NCBI GenBank assembly: GCA_017522945.1
Contig: JAFWXT010000092.1
Coordinates: 1-64,000, forward strand
Direction: 5' to 3'
DNA length: 64,000 nt
Origin: Clostridia bacterium
GTDB lineage: Bacteria > Bacillota > Clostridia > Christensenellales > Borkfalkiaceae
Shown: one piece after another, positions 32,639-40,423 of the stretch
Layout: every line of letters starts with the position of its first letter
Numbering within the stretch: position 1 is the stretch's first letter
Notes under the pieces: model-generated
What the model was told of the DNA's origin: nothing
The model's database searches: none
Seen by the model: the letters and a program-made list of their open reading frames with translations, nothing else
Position numbers and translations under genes: made by a program

Positions 32639-33016
32639 ATGTCGCTTGATTATAATAAAAAAAATATAACACTTGCAAAAAATTTACGTAAGAATGCAAC
32701 GCCTCAAGAGAATCATTTATGGTATGACTTTTTATCAAAATATGATATTAGGTTTCAGCGACAAAAAGCAATAGATAATTTTATTGCAGACTTTTATTGT
32801 CATAAAGCAAAACTTGTTATAGAAATTGACGGTTCGCAACATTATACAGAAAAGGGGAAAAGTCAAGACTTTTTTAGAACCGAGATTTTAGAGGAATATA
32901 ATTTACAAGTTATACGATTTACAAACTTCGATATTGATTCCAACTTTCAGGGCGTATGCGAGTACATCGACAAAGTAGTAAAGCAAAATATTATAAACTA
33001 TAAAAAGCGAATTTAA
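32639..33016 (+). CDS. DUF559/Vsr-like endonuclease-domain protein
   Basis: 125 aa. LRKNATPQENHLWYDFL, FIADFYCHKAKLVIEIDGSQHY and VIRFTNFDI match DUF559, a PD-(D/E)xK-like fold related to very-short-patch repair endonucleases. D51, E62 and D64 with K59/H68 form a plausible active site. There is no clear ribosome binding site (weak AAAGG). It splits the hpt-DHH-DHH-surE run and is bracketed by fold-back repeats R2 (58 bases upstream) and R3 (5 bases downstream), all in one orientation. Probably mobile or a repeat-linked nuclease; biological role unknown. Confidence 0.85.
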   Translation: MSLDYNKKNITLAKNLRKNATPQENHLWYDFLSKYDIRFQRQKAIDNFIADFYCHKAKLVIEIDGSQHYTEKGKSQDFFRTEILEEYNLQVIRFTNFDIDSNFQGVCEYIDKVVKQNIINYKKRI

Positions 33017-33021
33017 GTTAA

Positions 33022-33143
33022 GGCTCCTTCGGGGAGGGAGCTGGCGCGTATGCGACTGAGGGAGAATGCTTTTAAATATAATTTAATCCTTCGCTTTCTC
33101 CTTCCACCGATAAATCGGTCCCCCTTCCTCCCGGAGGAAGGCT
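33022..33143 (+). repeat. Fold-back repeat R3
   Basis: 122 bp, starting five bases after the DUF559 stop. It has the same GGCTCC...GAAGGCT ends as R2, but the centre differs (AATGCTTTTAAATATAATTT) and the hairpin is CCACCGATAAATCGGTCC, a compensated change that keeps pairing. Confidence 0.88.
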
Positions 33144-33242
33144 AAAACGAATAAGCCAATTTATCAAAAATACAACTAATTCAAAAAGTTAAAAAACAAA
33201 AACGGCTTTGTAATAATACCAAAGCCCAAAAAGGTATAAAAT

Positions 33243-34226
33243 ATGAATGAACAAATAATGCAAAGTATTTTGCAAAAAATTAAAGATTACCAAAGTATAA
33301 TGATATTCCGCCATATCCGTATGGATGGCGACTGCACGGGCGCAACAAAGGGCTTTAAGGATATTTTAACCGCAAGCTTTCCTAAAAAGGATATTTATTT
33401 AATTGACCCAAGCCAAAGCAGTGAATTTTTAGCCTTTTTAGGTGGCGATGATGAAGAAGTTAGTGATGAAATTTACGCAAAATCGCTTGCAATCGTTTTA
33501 GATACCGCTTCGCTTGACAGAATATCTAATAAAAAATATGTGCTTTGCAAAGAGATTATAAAAATTGACCACCATATAAATATTACGCCTTATGGCGATA
33601 TTAGTTGGGTTGAAGAAGAACGCTCTTCTACTTGCGAAATGATAACCCACTTTTATCAAACCTTTAAAGATGAACTTAAAATAACTAAAGAGGGTGCTAA
33701 ATATCTTTTCACGGGTATGGTAACAGATTCGGGGCGTTTTAGATACCGCGAAGTTTCGGGCGAAACAATGCGCCTTGCGGCAAGCCTTTTAGATATAGGT
33801 ATCGACACCGACACCCTTTACGCGCACCTTTATATGCAAAGTAAAGAAAGCATGATTTATAAGGGCTATATTTTAAAAAATATGAAGGTAACCGAAAATG
33901 GTGTTGCATACTTTTTCGTATCAAACAAAACACAGGCAAAACTTGGTTTATCGCGCGAAGATGCAAGCGCGGGTGTTTCTGCCCTTGAAAATATTGAAAA
34001 CTGCCTTATTTGGATTGCTTTTATCGAAAACGAAGATAAATCGATTCGCGTGCGTTTGCGCTCACGCTTTATAACCGTTAACGATATAGCCGAAAAATAT
34101 CACGGTGGTGGGCATTCTTGCGCGAGTGGCGCAACCGTTTATAGCAAAAAAGAATTAAAATCTTTAATTAATGATGCAGATGCTAAACTAAAAGAATATA
34201 AAGAAAATAACGAGGGCTGGCTATGA
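33243..34226 (+). CDS. DHH-family phosphoesterase (NrnA-like), copy 2
   Basis: 327 aa. FRHIRMDGDCTGATKGFKD replaces the usual RPDGDAxGS motif I (the Asp-Gly-Asp is kept), LDTASLDRIS is motif II, IDHH motif III, and the protein ends with YHGGGHSCASGATV (DHHA1). It is divergent from copy 1, suggesting an old duplication and different substrates. It overlaps surE by ATGA. Confidence 0.9.
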   Translation: MNEQIMQSILQKIKDYQSIMIFRHIRMDGDCTGATKGFKDILTASFPKKDIYLIDPSQSSEFLAFLGGDDEEVSDEIYAKSLAIVLDTASLDRISNKKYVLCKEIIKIDHHINITPYGDISWVEEERSSTCEMITHFYQTFKDELKITKEGAKYLFTGMVTDSGRFRYREVSGETMRLAASLLDIGIDTDTLYAHLYMQSKESMIYKGYILKNMKVTENGVAYFFVSNKTQAKLGLSREDASAGVSALENIENCLIWIAFIENEDKSIRVRLRSRFITVNDIAEKYHGGGHSCASGATVYSKKELKSLINDADAKLKEYKENNEGWL

Positions 34227-34954
34227 GAATACTTATAACCAATGACGACGGAATTAACGCTCCTGCCCTTAAACCGCTTGCCGAGTGGGCTAAAAAGCAC
34301 GGCGAAGTTACGGTTGTTGCGCCAAAGGTTGAGCAAAGCGGAAAAAGCCACGGCATTGAAATTATAAAGCCTATGGAAATTAACAAGGTTGATTTTATTA
34401 GCGGAGTTGAAGCATACTCGGTTGATTCTACCCCGGCAGATTGCGTAAGATTTGGTATAATTGGGCTTAAACGCGATTACGATTTGGTTATTTCGGGCAT
34501 AAACCGCGGATATAATTTGGGTAAAGACATTGTTTATTCGGGAACTGTTGGCGCAATTTTTGAAGCTAGTGGACTTGGCGTTAAATCGGTAGCACTTTCA
34601 ACTGCTCCCGATAGTTTAGAAAATGCGCTTTCACTTTTAGATGAAGTTTACGAATTTTTTATAACCAATAAATTGCTTGATAAAAACCCAATTTACAACG
34701 TAAACTTGCCAAGTTTAAAATGTAAAGGAATAAAAATAACTAAAACGGGTGGCGGTTATTATTCGGATGATTTTAAAGAGGTTTCGCCAAATATGTTTAT
34801 ACAAGTTGGCAAAATGATTTGGGATGATAAAAAGGATATGAATATTGATACCGATGCCGCAATGCACGGCTACGTATCGATTACCCCCCTTTCGAGCGAA
34901 CGTACTAAAATTGATCTTTATGAACAGTTAAAGATTTTAAACGATAAAATTTAA
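34223..34954 (+). CDS. surE: 5'/3'-nucleotidase SurE
   Basis: 243 aa. MRILITNDDGINAPALKPLAEW is the diagnostic metal-binding start (NDDG); APKVEQSGKSHGI, DSTPADCVRFGI and ISGINRGYNLGKDIVYSGTVGAIFEA complete the SurE pattern. Dephosphorylates nucleoside monophosphates. Coupled to DHH copy 2; the two together could finish degradation of short oligonucleotides to nucleosides. Confidence 0.96.
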   Translation: MRILITNDDGINAPALKPLAEWAKKHGEVTVVAPKVEQSGKSHGIEIIKPMEINKVDFISGVEAYSVDSTPADCVRFGIIGLKRDYDLVISGINRGYNLGKDIVYSGTVGAIFEASGLGVKSVALSTAPDSLENALSLLDEVYEFFITNKLLDKNPIYNVNLPSLKCKGIKITKTGGGYYSDDFKEVSPNMFIQVGKMIWDDKKDMNIDTDAAMHGYVSITPLSSERTKIDLYEQLKILNDKI

Positions 34955-35016
34955 TATTTATATTAACCTATAAATGCGACCTAAAAAAGATCGCATTTTT
35001 ATTTTTGTATATTTTT

Positions 35017-35067
35017 GCTTTCTCCTTCCACCGCTGAAGCGGTCCCCCTTCCTCCCGGAGGACGGCT
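35017..35067 (+). repeat. Partial fold-back repeat R4
   Basis: The 3' half only (GCTTTCTCCTTCCACCGCTG to GGACGGCT), followed by the same 40-bp spacer as between R1 and R2. The gap 34955-35381 contains R4, the spacer, R5 and the Fic promoter. Confidence 0.85.
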
Positions 35068-35107
35068 TGGAAAATTTTGCTTAGATTTACATTATTAGTA
35101 TAAAATA

Positions 35108-35230
35108 GGCTCCTTCGGGGAGGGAGCTGGCGCGTATGCGCCTGAGGGAGAGTGCCATTTACGTGCTTTTATTTTTTTTACTTTCTCCTTCCACCGCTAA
35201 AGCGGTCCCCCTTCCTCCTGGAGGACGGCT
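35108..35230 (+). repeat. Fold-back repeat R5
   Basis: 123 bp, nearly identical to R2 except the middle T-rich stretch and a GGACGGCT end. Forms the right half of the 214-bp duplicated module 35017-35230. Confidence 0.88.
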
Positions 35231-35314
35231 TTTTGTGACACTTCACTAAGGATGACAATACTTTGTATTGATGAACTAATTTAATTTCTAAAATATTAAA
35301 CTTTGTAAAAATTA

Positions 35315-35343
35315 TTGAATAATTTGATTATTTATGATATACT
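35315..35343 (+). promoter_or_regulatory. Promoter for the Fic gene
   Basis: TTGAAT (35315-35320), 17-bp spacer ending TGA, TATACT (35338-35343): an extended -10 promoter 38 bases before the ATG. Confidence 0.6.
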
Positions 35344-35381
35344 ATATCAAGTAATATATTAAAAAGTTAGCAAGGGGCAAA

Positions 35382-36236
35382 ATGATTAAAACTTCTATTA
35401 GATTTTTTAACAATATTCCCGTTCGTTCAGTTTGGGATGAAGAAACTTCTAAATGGTGGCTATGTGCCGTTGATATTATAGAATCTCTTTTGTTAAGCAA
35501 ATCACCGCGAAAATATTGGAATACTTTAAAAAGCAGAAACAATCAGTTGTCCTCAATTTGTAGACAACTGAAACTAACTGCAAAAGACGGCAAAAAATAT
35601 TTAACCGACGTTATTGATGAAGAAGGGTTAAATTTACTTATAGCAATTTTCCCAAGTAAAAAATCTGAGTTGTTTTTAAAATGGATTAAAACAAAGGGAA
35701 CTTCTATCGATGAACAAAGCAAAAACAAAGCTTACGAAATGTTTGAAAACGGAATTATTGGCGATATTGAAGTTGGCACTACAAATGGATTAAAGCAAAT
35801 TCACGCTTATCTTTTTGGTGGTTTATACGATTTCGCTGGTCAAATTAGAAAATTAAATATTTCAAAGGGCGGTTTTGTATTTGCTAGTGTTGCCTTTTTA
35901 GACCAAACGCTTGCAAGCATTGACGCAATGGCTGAAGAAACTATCGAACAAATTGTTAAAAAATACGTTGAAATGAACGTTGCACATCCTTTTATGGAAG
36001 GCAACGGTAGAACAACTAGAATTTGGTTAGACCTTATTTTGAAAAAAAATCTTTCTGTTTGCGTTGATTGGAGTAAAATTGACAAAAACCAATATTTAAA
36101 TGCAATGAAATTAAGCGTTGTTGATTATACGTATATTTTAAATCTTATAAAAAACGCTTTAACCAATAAGATAAACGACCGCGAAGTTTTTATGAAAGGT
36201 ATCGATTATTCATACTATTATGAAGAAGAAAATTAA
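35382..36236 (+). CDS. BRO-N/Fic-domain fusion protein
   Basis: 284 aa. Residues 1-105 resemble a BRO-N/phage antirepressor-type domain (RSVWDEETSKWWLCAVDII, RKYWNTLKSR, AIFPSKKSELFLKWI). Residues 120-270 are a Fic domain with flap LFGGLYDFAGQIR and HPFMEGNGRTTR (202-213), the intact AMPylation motif with His202. Fic enzymes transfer AMP to target hydroxyls. The (S/T)xxxE(G/N) inhibitory helix is not evident and no small antitoxin gene is visible upstream. AAGGGG site and own promoter; bracketed by fold-back repeats. This fits a stand-alone accessory gene. Confidence 0.88.
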   Translation: MIKTSIRFFNNIPVRSVWDEETSKWWLCAVDIIESLLLSKSPRKYWNTLKSRNNQLSSICRQLKLTAKDGKKYLTDVIDEEGLNLLIAIFPSKKSELFLKWIKTKGTSIDEQSKNKAYEMFENGIIGDIEVGTTNGLKQIHAYLFGGLYDFAGQIRKLNISKGGFVFASVAFLDQTLASIDAMAEETIEQIVKKYVEMNVAHPFMEGNGRTTRIWLDLILKKNLSVCVDWSKIDKNQYLNAMKLSVVDYTYILNLIKNALTNKINDREVFMKGIDYSYYYEEEN

Positions 36237-36253
36237 AATTTTATAGCTAATGC

Positions 36254-36285
36254 AAAAGGCTCCTTTTTAAAAGGAGCCTTTTGAT
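36254..36285. terminator. Bidirectional terminator after the Fic gene
   Basis: AAAAGGCTCCTTTT / AAAAGGAGCCTTTT, a 14-bp perfect dyad. Its centre GGCTCCTTT resembles the left end of the fold-back repeats. Confidence 0.8.
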
Positions 36286-36338
36286 TTAATCTTTAGGTTA
36301 TACCTACGCGTTAAAATGTTATCCTTAGTAATAACAAT

Positions 36339-36476
36339 GTCATTCTAAGCGGAGCGTATGCGTAGTCGAAGGATTGAACACTGTCATCCTGAGCAACGTC
36401 GAAGGATCTTGTTCGAGCGAAAGCGAGTTATAACTATAATTCAAGCGAGACCTTTCGACTGATGCTCAAGGTGACA
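36339..36476. repeat. Dispersed intergenic repeat, TGTCATCCTGAGC type
   Basis: TGTCATTCTAAGC at 36339, a second TGTCATCCTGAGC at 36382-36394, and an inverted arm GCTCAAGGTGACA at 36464-36476 (11 of 13 pair). Inside are CGAAGGAT and CCTTTCG, which also pair. Similar GTCATCCTGAG elements are common intergenic repeats in gut bacterial genomes. Decayed pieces occur near 11700 and 35236. Confidence 0.7.
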
Positions 36477-36493
36477 CAAAAACGGTGTATAAC

Positions 36494-36544
36494 GCTTTCT
36501 CCTTCCACCGCTGAAGCGGTCCCCCTTCCTCCCAGAGGACGGCT
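36494..36544 (+). repeat. Partial fold-back repeat R6
   Basis: 3' half only, GCTTTCTCCTTCCACCGCTG to AGGACGGCT, as in R4. It follows directly on the TGTCATCC repeat, so the gap 36237-36640 is a patchwork of repeats. Confidence 0.82.
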
Positions 36545-36570
36545 TTTTTGGGGGGTGGTTTATAAAAGAA

Positions 36571-36605
36571 AAAAAGCAAGTGCGGTTAAGCGCTTGCTTT
36601 TTGGT
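36571..36605 (-). terminator. Terminator of the transporter/nuclease operon
   Basis: Minus strand AAAAAGCAAGCGC pairs with GCACTTGCTTTTT (one GU pair), then a T run. Confidence 0.8.
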
Positions 36606-36640
36606 TTTATTTGTAATAACTTTTAGCTTTTTACAAAATC

Positions 36641-39600
36641 TTAGTAGTAAACAACTTCGATCGCTGTTACTCTAGCTTGACCGTTTGTTGCAGTACCTGT
36701 ATTGCCTACGCCAAAGGTTGTTGTTGTTGCATTAACTGTTACAACTGTTCCGCTAGTAATATTGCTACCATTATGTGTTAAACAGCCACTGTTGTTTACT
36801 ACATATGTAATTTTTACTGATTTAATAGTTTTACCATTAGCTGCACTTATTGTAAGTTCTGCAGATTCAGATTGATATAAACGCCAGTTTGTGCCAGATG
36901 TATAGTATTTACCACTATTGCCGCCACCGTTTACTGTAACACTAATATTATTATCCATTGTCATGGTTGTATATTGTGTACTATTCGCCCAACCATTTGC
37001 ACTAGCATAATTAGCAATTGAAACAGTTATTGTTGTTTCTTGTACGCCAGCTTGCTTTCCACATTCACAAGTACCATTTATAAAATCGTGTTCTGCTGTT
37101 TCAAGCTTAGCGTTACAAATTGAACATACATGCCAGTGATTATCATTATCAGAACCCCAAGTGCTTGAAGCAACACAAGTATGCTTTTCGTTGTCTAATA
37201 ATGTACAACCATCAAATTCAATAGTTGCATAGTAATTTTTAATAGTACCAGTAGCAGTGATTGTATCACCAACAGCAACTGTATCAATACCAGCACCAGC
37301 TAATTTATAGCACTTTACAACATAATCACTATGATTTAAAATCTTAATATCAACAGTAATACTAGTTGCATTTGGTGTATATGCATAGCTAATATTATCA
37401 ACTACACCAACTAAAGTAACTTGATTAGGATAAGTTGTTGTATTATTACTTTTATCAGCAATTGCAAATATGTCAGCTAACAAATCGCCAGTTGCTATAG
37501 TTTCTTTGTGTGATTCATCATTTTCACAAACACGAACGTGTGTATCGCTTTCGCCTGGAACCCATGCTCCATATTTGTGACCTAAAGCTGCACCTTCAGT
37601 GTGACCGCAAACTGAGCAAGTTGATGGATCTTCACAAGTAGCGTCAGCCATAGTGTGACCTAAAGCTTCGCCTTCGGTTGCACCACAAGCACAAGACTTT
37701 GGAGCTGTACAAGTAGCATCGCTCCAAGAGTGAACGTGTTCTTGAGCAATACCACAACCGTTTTGGCAAACGCCTTCAACGTAGTTATGACCTAAAGCTT
37801 CGCCTTCGGTGTGACCACAACCATCTTCTGTACAAGTTGATGGTAATAGACAAGTAGCAGGAGCCATAGTGTGATCAGCTAAAGGAAGTTCTTCTGTGCT
37901 AACTGTTTCGCCACAATCATCACAAGTAACTGTTACAGAACCTTTAACTAAACAAGTAGAATCAACAGTAGTTGTAGTAGTGTTAGCGTGTTCACAAGCA
38001 GGAGCAGATTCTTCAACAAAATCCATTGTAATTAAATTAGCAGGGAATTGTGAAACGCCTGTGTTTGATGCATTGATATATGAAAGCTTTGATGCGCTCA
38101 TTGTATCAAAGTCGTTGTATGTGCCACAGTAGTAAGCTACACCTTCGTGAGTAGTTGCCCAAGCGTTAACTTCTGCATTGTAAGCAAATACGTTTTCGCC
38201 ATTAGCATCAAATCTAAGAGAATCTTTACCATCGCCGTTTAAATAAACATCTAAGTATAACTTAGTTTCGCCATCTAAAATATAGAATTTAAATCCGCCT
38301 TCTACTGCTTCTACATAAACGTCAACTGCTTCAGCTGTGTTTTCGGTAGTTGCTAAGTATCTACCACTTACTACGCCTGTTAAGTATAATGTTTTTCCAA
38401 GCTTTACTTGGTTGAAACCAAACTTATATGCTTGACCTTCAACAGGAGCTGAAACTAATTTAGGAATGTATAAAGTGGTTGGAGCTGCAGAAACTGCAAC
38501 ATCAAAGTTTTTAGTAAGAACAGCATCGCCTAAAGTTAAGGTAGCTGTAAGAGTTATAGTAGTAGCTTCGGCAGGTAAAACAACCCTTAAAGAGTTACCA
38601 TTTACTACTGCACAAGCATTGTTAGATTCCCAAGAAATAGTAATGCCTTCAAATAAAGAAGCTTTAGGTAATGAAACACTACCATTTTCCTTAATTTCTG
38701 TAAAATCAAGTTCTAAAGCATCGGCTTCCATTTCAACCTTGCCTGCATCGTCTAAGTCAGCAGCGGTAATGTAACGGAAGATAGTGGTTGAGAAGCCATC
38801 AACTGTGATAGTAGCTGTTAAGCAAGCTCTTTCCATATTGCCAGGGTTGATAACTAAGTTGCCTTGGTCAATAGCAAAAGATCTTGGTGTACCGATGATG
38901 CGGTAAGAAACTTCGCAACCTTCAAGTTCAGCAGGAAGATTTACGTTTTTAGCAACTGCAACAACTGCTGCATCTAAACCGTTTTCAGCAATAATAGCGT
39001 CGATAGTAGCAACAGCCTTAGCAGCTGTTTTACCAGCGTAAACGGTGCCTTCTGGGTCAGCAGTGCCACCTTTAACAACTGCGCTTGCGCTTAATGGAGC
39101 GATTTGGTGACCTTTGTAGTTACCTAAAATACCTGTTACAGATACTACGTCGCCAACTTGTAAAGAGCTTTGTAAGCCGATAAGAGCTGAACAAGTAGCA
39201 TCGCTTGTTTTATATGCGTATGCGCCTTCGTAATATTTTGAAATAACAACAGGAACGTCAACACCGCCCTTTGTAAGAACGAATAAAGTTTGAGTTCCGC
39301 TTGATAAATCAGGAGTACCTTTAATTTCTTTTACAGTCCAGTTAGTAAGTGATACTAATCTTGATTGATTGTAGTATGCAGATTGTAAGTTACCGATAAT
39401 GTCGTTATCAACAGCGTAAACCTTTTCGCTTACGTTGATAGGAGCAACGTCGGTATCAACAACTAAATTACCACCGGCGTTAGTTTCCATAAGGCCATTG
39501 TAATCGGTGTTAATTGTTTCGGTAACGGTGATGTGAACGCCTGGTTGTAATAATGCTGCGTTTGCATCGTCTGTTTTAACGCGGTATAAGTAGTAACCAG

Positions 39601-40384
39601 CAGTGAAATCATCGTTAACCATATAAAGAGTTACGTTTTTGTATTCATCACTATATACTGTACCGATTGTTACAACATAACCACTCATAACGATACCTAC
39701 ACCGGTGTTAGTGTACCAATAGTCAACTTCTTGTAAAGGTTCTTTTTGTTCAGAAACAGTCATTCTGTAGCTCTTGGTAGTGCTTACGCCGTTGTATGTG
39801 AAAGTAGCGTTAATTTTTACTTGTGGGTTAAGTGATGATGGGTAAACGTAGCAAGTTTTACCGTCTTCACTGATTTCAAGATAGTTTGCATATTCTTCGT
39901 CAACCGACCAAGCGATAGTAGCAGTGTGACCTTTAAATTCGCAAGAAGTATCAAGCGCGAAGTCTTCAACTACGGTGCCGTTGTTGTTAACAAAGTTGTA
40001 AGAACCACTAAAATCGTAAACGCTTAATGGATTAACGTAAACGGTAAAGGTTTTAGAAATTCTTTTAGATTTGAATAAAACTGTAAGGTCAACTGCCGTT
40101 CTTTCGGTAGGTAAACCAACTTTTGCAACGTATTGTCTTTCAATTCCATTTTCTTTGTCTGCTTCTACTTCTGTTAACGTAATTAAATCGCTATTAGAAG
40201 ACCAGGTAGCTTTAAATTCGCCAATTGTGCCTGGAAGAACAAAGTCTTCTGAAATCGTTTGACCATCTTTTTCAAAGATGTACATATCCAATGTTGCTTG
40301 AGGGTCTGTTTTGCTACAAGCTACTAAGCCGAAGCAAGAAAGAGCAAGAACAAGCGATAGGATGACAAGTAGGGTTTTCTTCAT
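36641..40384 (-). CDS. Giant OB-fold lipoprotein with Cys/His repeat region
   Basis: 1247 aa. Signal peptide and lipobox LVAC (Cys23). Order: Ig-like beta repeats (about 30-210); an OB-fold-like segment (about 330-430: TQTLFVLTKGGVDVPVVISKYY, LQVGDVVSVTGILGNYKG) of the type accompanying secreted nucleases; further Ig-like domains (to about 810); a region of GHTEGEALGH/CxxCG repeats (about 810-960); a second OB-fold-like domain (about 975-1070: VTLVGVVDNIS, VGDTITATGTIKNYYATIEFDG); and a C-terminal beta domain ending GTATNGQARVTAIEVVYY. Surface anchored. Nucleic-acid binding is inferred from the OB folds and from the neighbouring nuclease. Last gene of the operon. Confidence 0.8.
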   Translation of the reverse strand: MKKTLLVILSLVLALSCFGLVACSKTDPQATLDMYIFEKDGQTISEDFVLPGTIGEFKATWSSNSDLITLTEVEADKENGIERQYVAKVGLPTERTAVDLTVLFKSKRISKTFTVYVNPLSVYDFSGSYNFVNNNGTVVEDFALDTSCEFKGHTATIAWSVDEEYANYLEISEDGKTCYVYPSSLNPQVKINATFTYNGVSTTKSYRMTVSEQKEPLQEVDYWYTNTGVGIVMSGYVVTIGTVYSDEYKNVTLYMVNDDFTAGYYLYRVKTDDANAALLQPGVHITVTETINTDYNGLMETNAGGNLVVDTDVAPINVSEKVYAVDNDIIGNLQSAYYNQSRLVSLTNWTVKEIKGTPDLSSGTQTLFVLTKGGVDVPVVISKYYEGAYAYKTSDATCSALIGLQSSLQVGDVVSVTGILGNYKGHQIAPLSASAVVKGGTADPEGTVYAGKTAAKAVATIDAIIAENGLDAAVVAVAKNVNLPAELEGCEVSYRIIGTPRSFAIDQGNLVINPGNMERACLTATITVDGFSTTIFRYITAADLDDAGKVEMEADALELDFTEIKENGSVSLPKASLFEGITISWESNNACAVVNGNSLRVVLPAEATTITLTATLTLGDAVLTKNFDVAVSAAPTTLYIPKLVSAPVEGQAYKFGFNQVKLGKTLYLTGVVSGRYLATTENTAEAVDVYVEAVEGGFKFYILDGETKLYLDVYLNGDGKDSLRFDANGENVFAYNAEVNAWATTHEGVAYYCGTYNDFDTMSASKLSYINASNTGVSQFPANLITMDFVEESAPACEHANTTTTTVDSTCLVKGSVTVTCDDCGETVSTEELPLADHTMAPATCLLPSTCTEDGCGHTEGEALGHNYVEGVCQNGCGIAQEHVHSWSDATCTAPKSCACGATEGEALGHTMADATCEDPSTCSVCGHTEGAALGHKYGAWVPGESDTHVRVCENDESHKETIATGDLLADIFAIADKSNNTTTYPNQVTLVGVVDNISYAYTPNATSITVDIKILNHSDYVVKCYKLAGAGIDTVAVGDTITATGTIKNYYATIEFDGCTLLDNEKHTCVASSTWGSDNDNHWHVCSICNAKLETAEHDFINGTCECGKQAGVQETTITVSIANYASANGWANSTQYTTMTMDNNISVTVNGGGNSGKYYTSGTNWRLYQSESAELTISAANGKTIKSVKITYVVNNSGCLTHNGSNITSGTVVTVNATTTTFGVGNTGTATNGQARVTAIEVVYY

Positions 40385-40423
40385 CTTTTTTTTCTCCTTA
40401 AATTAGTTTAAAATAAATTTTAA

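Noticed and set aside
36339-36476. tRNA-like or insertion sequence
   Set aside because: No tRNA motifs or transposase; matches a non-coding TGTCATCCTGAGC-type repeat.
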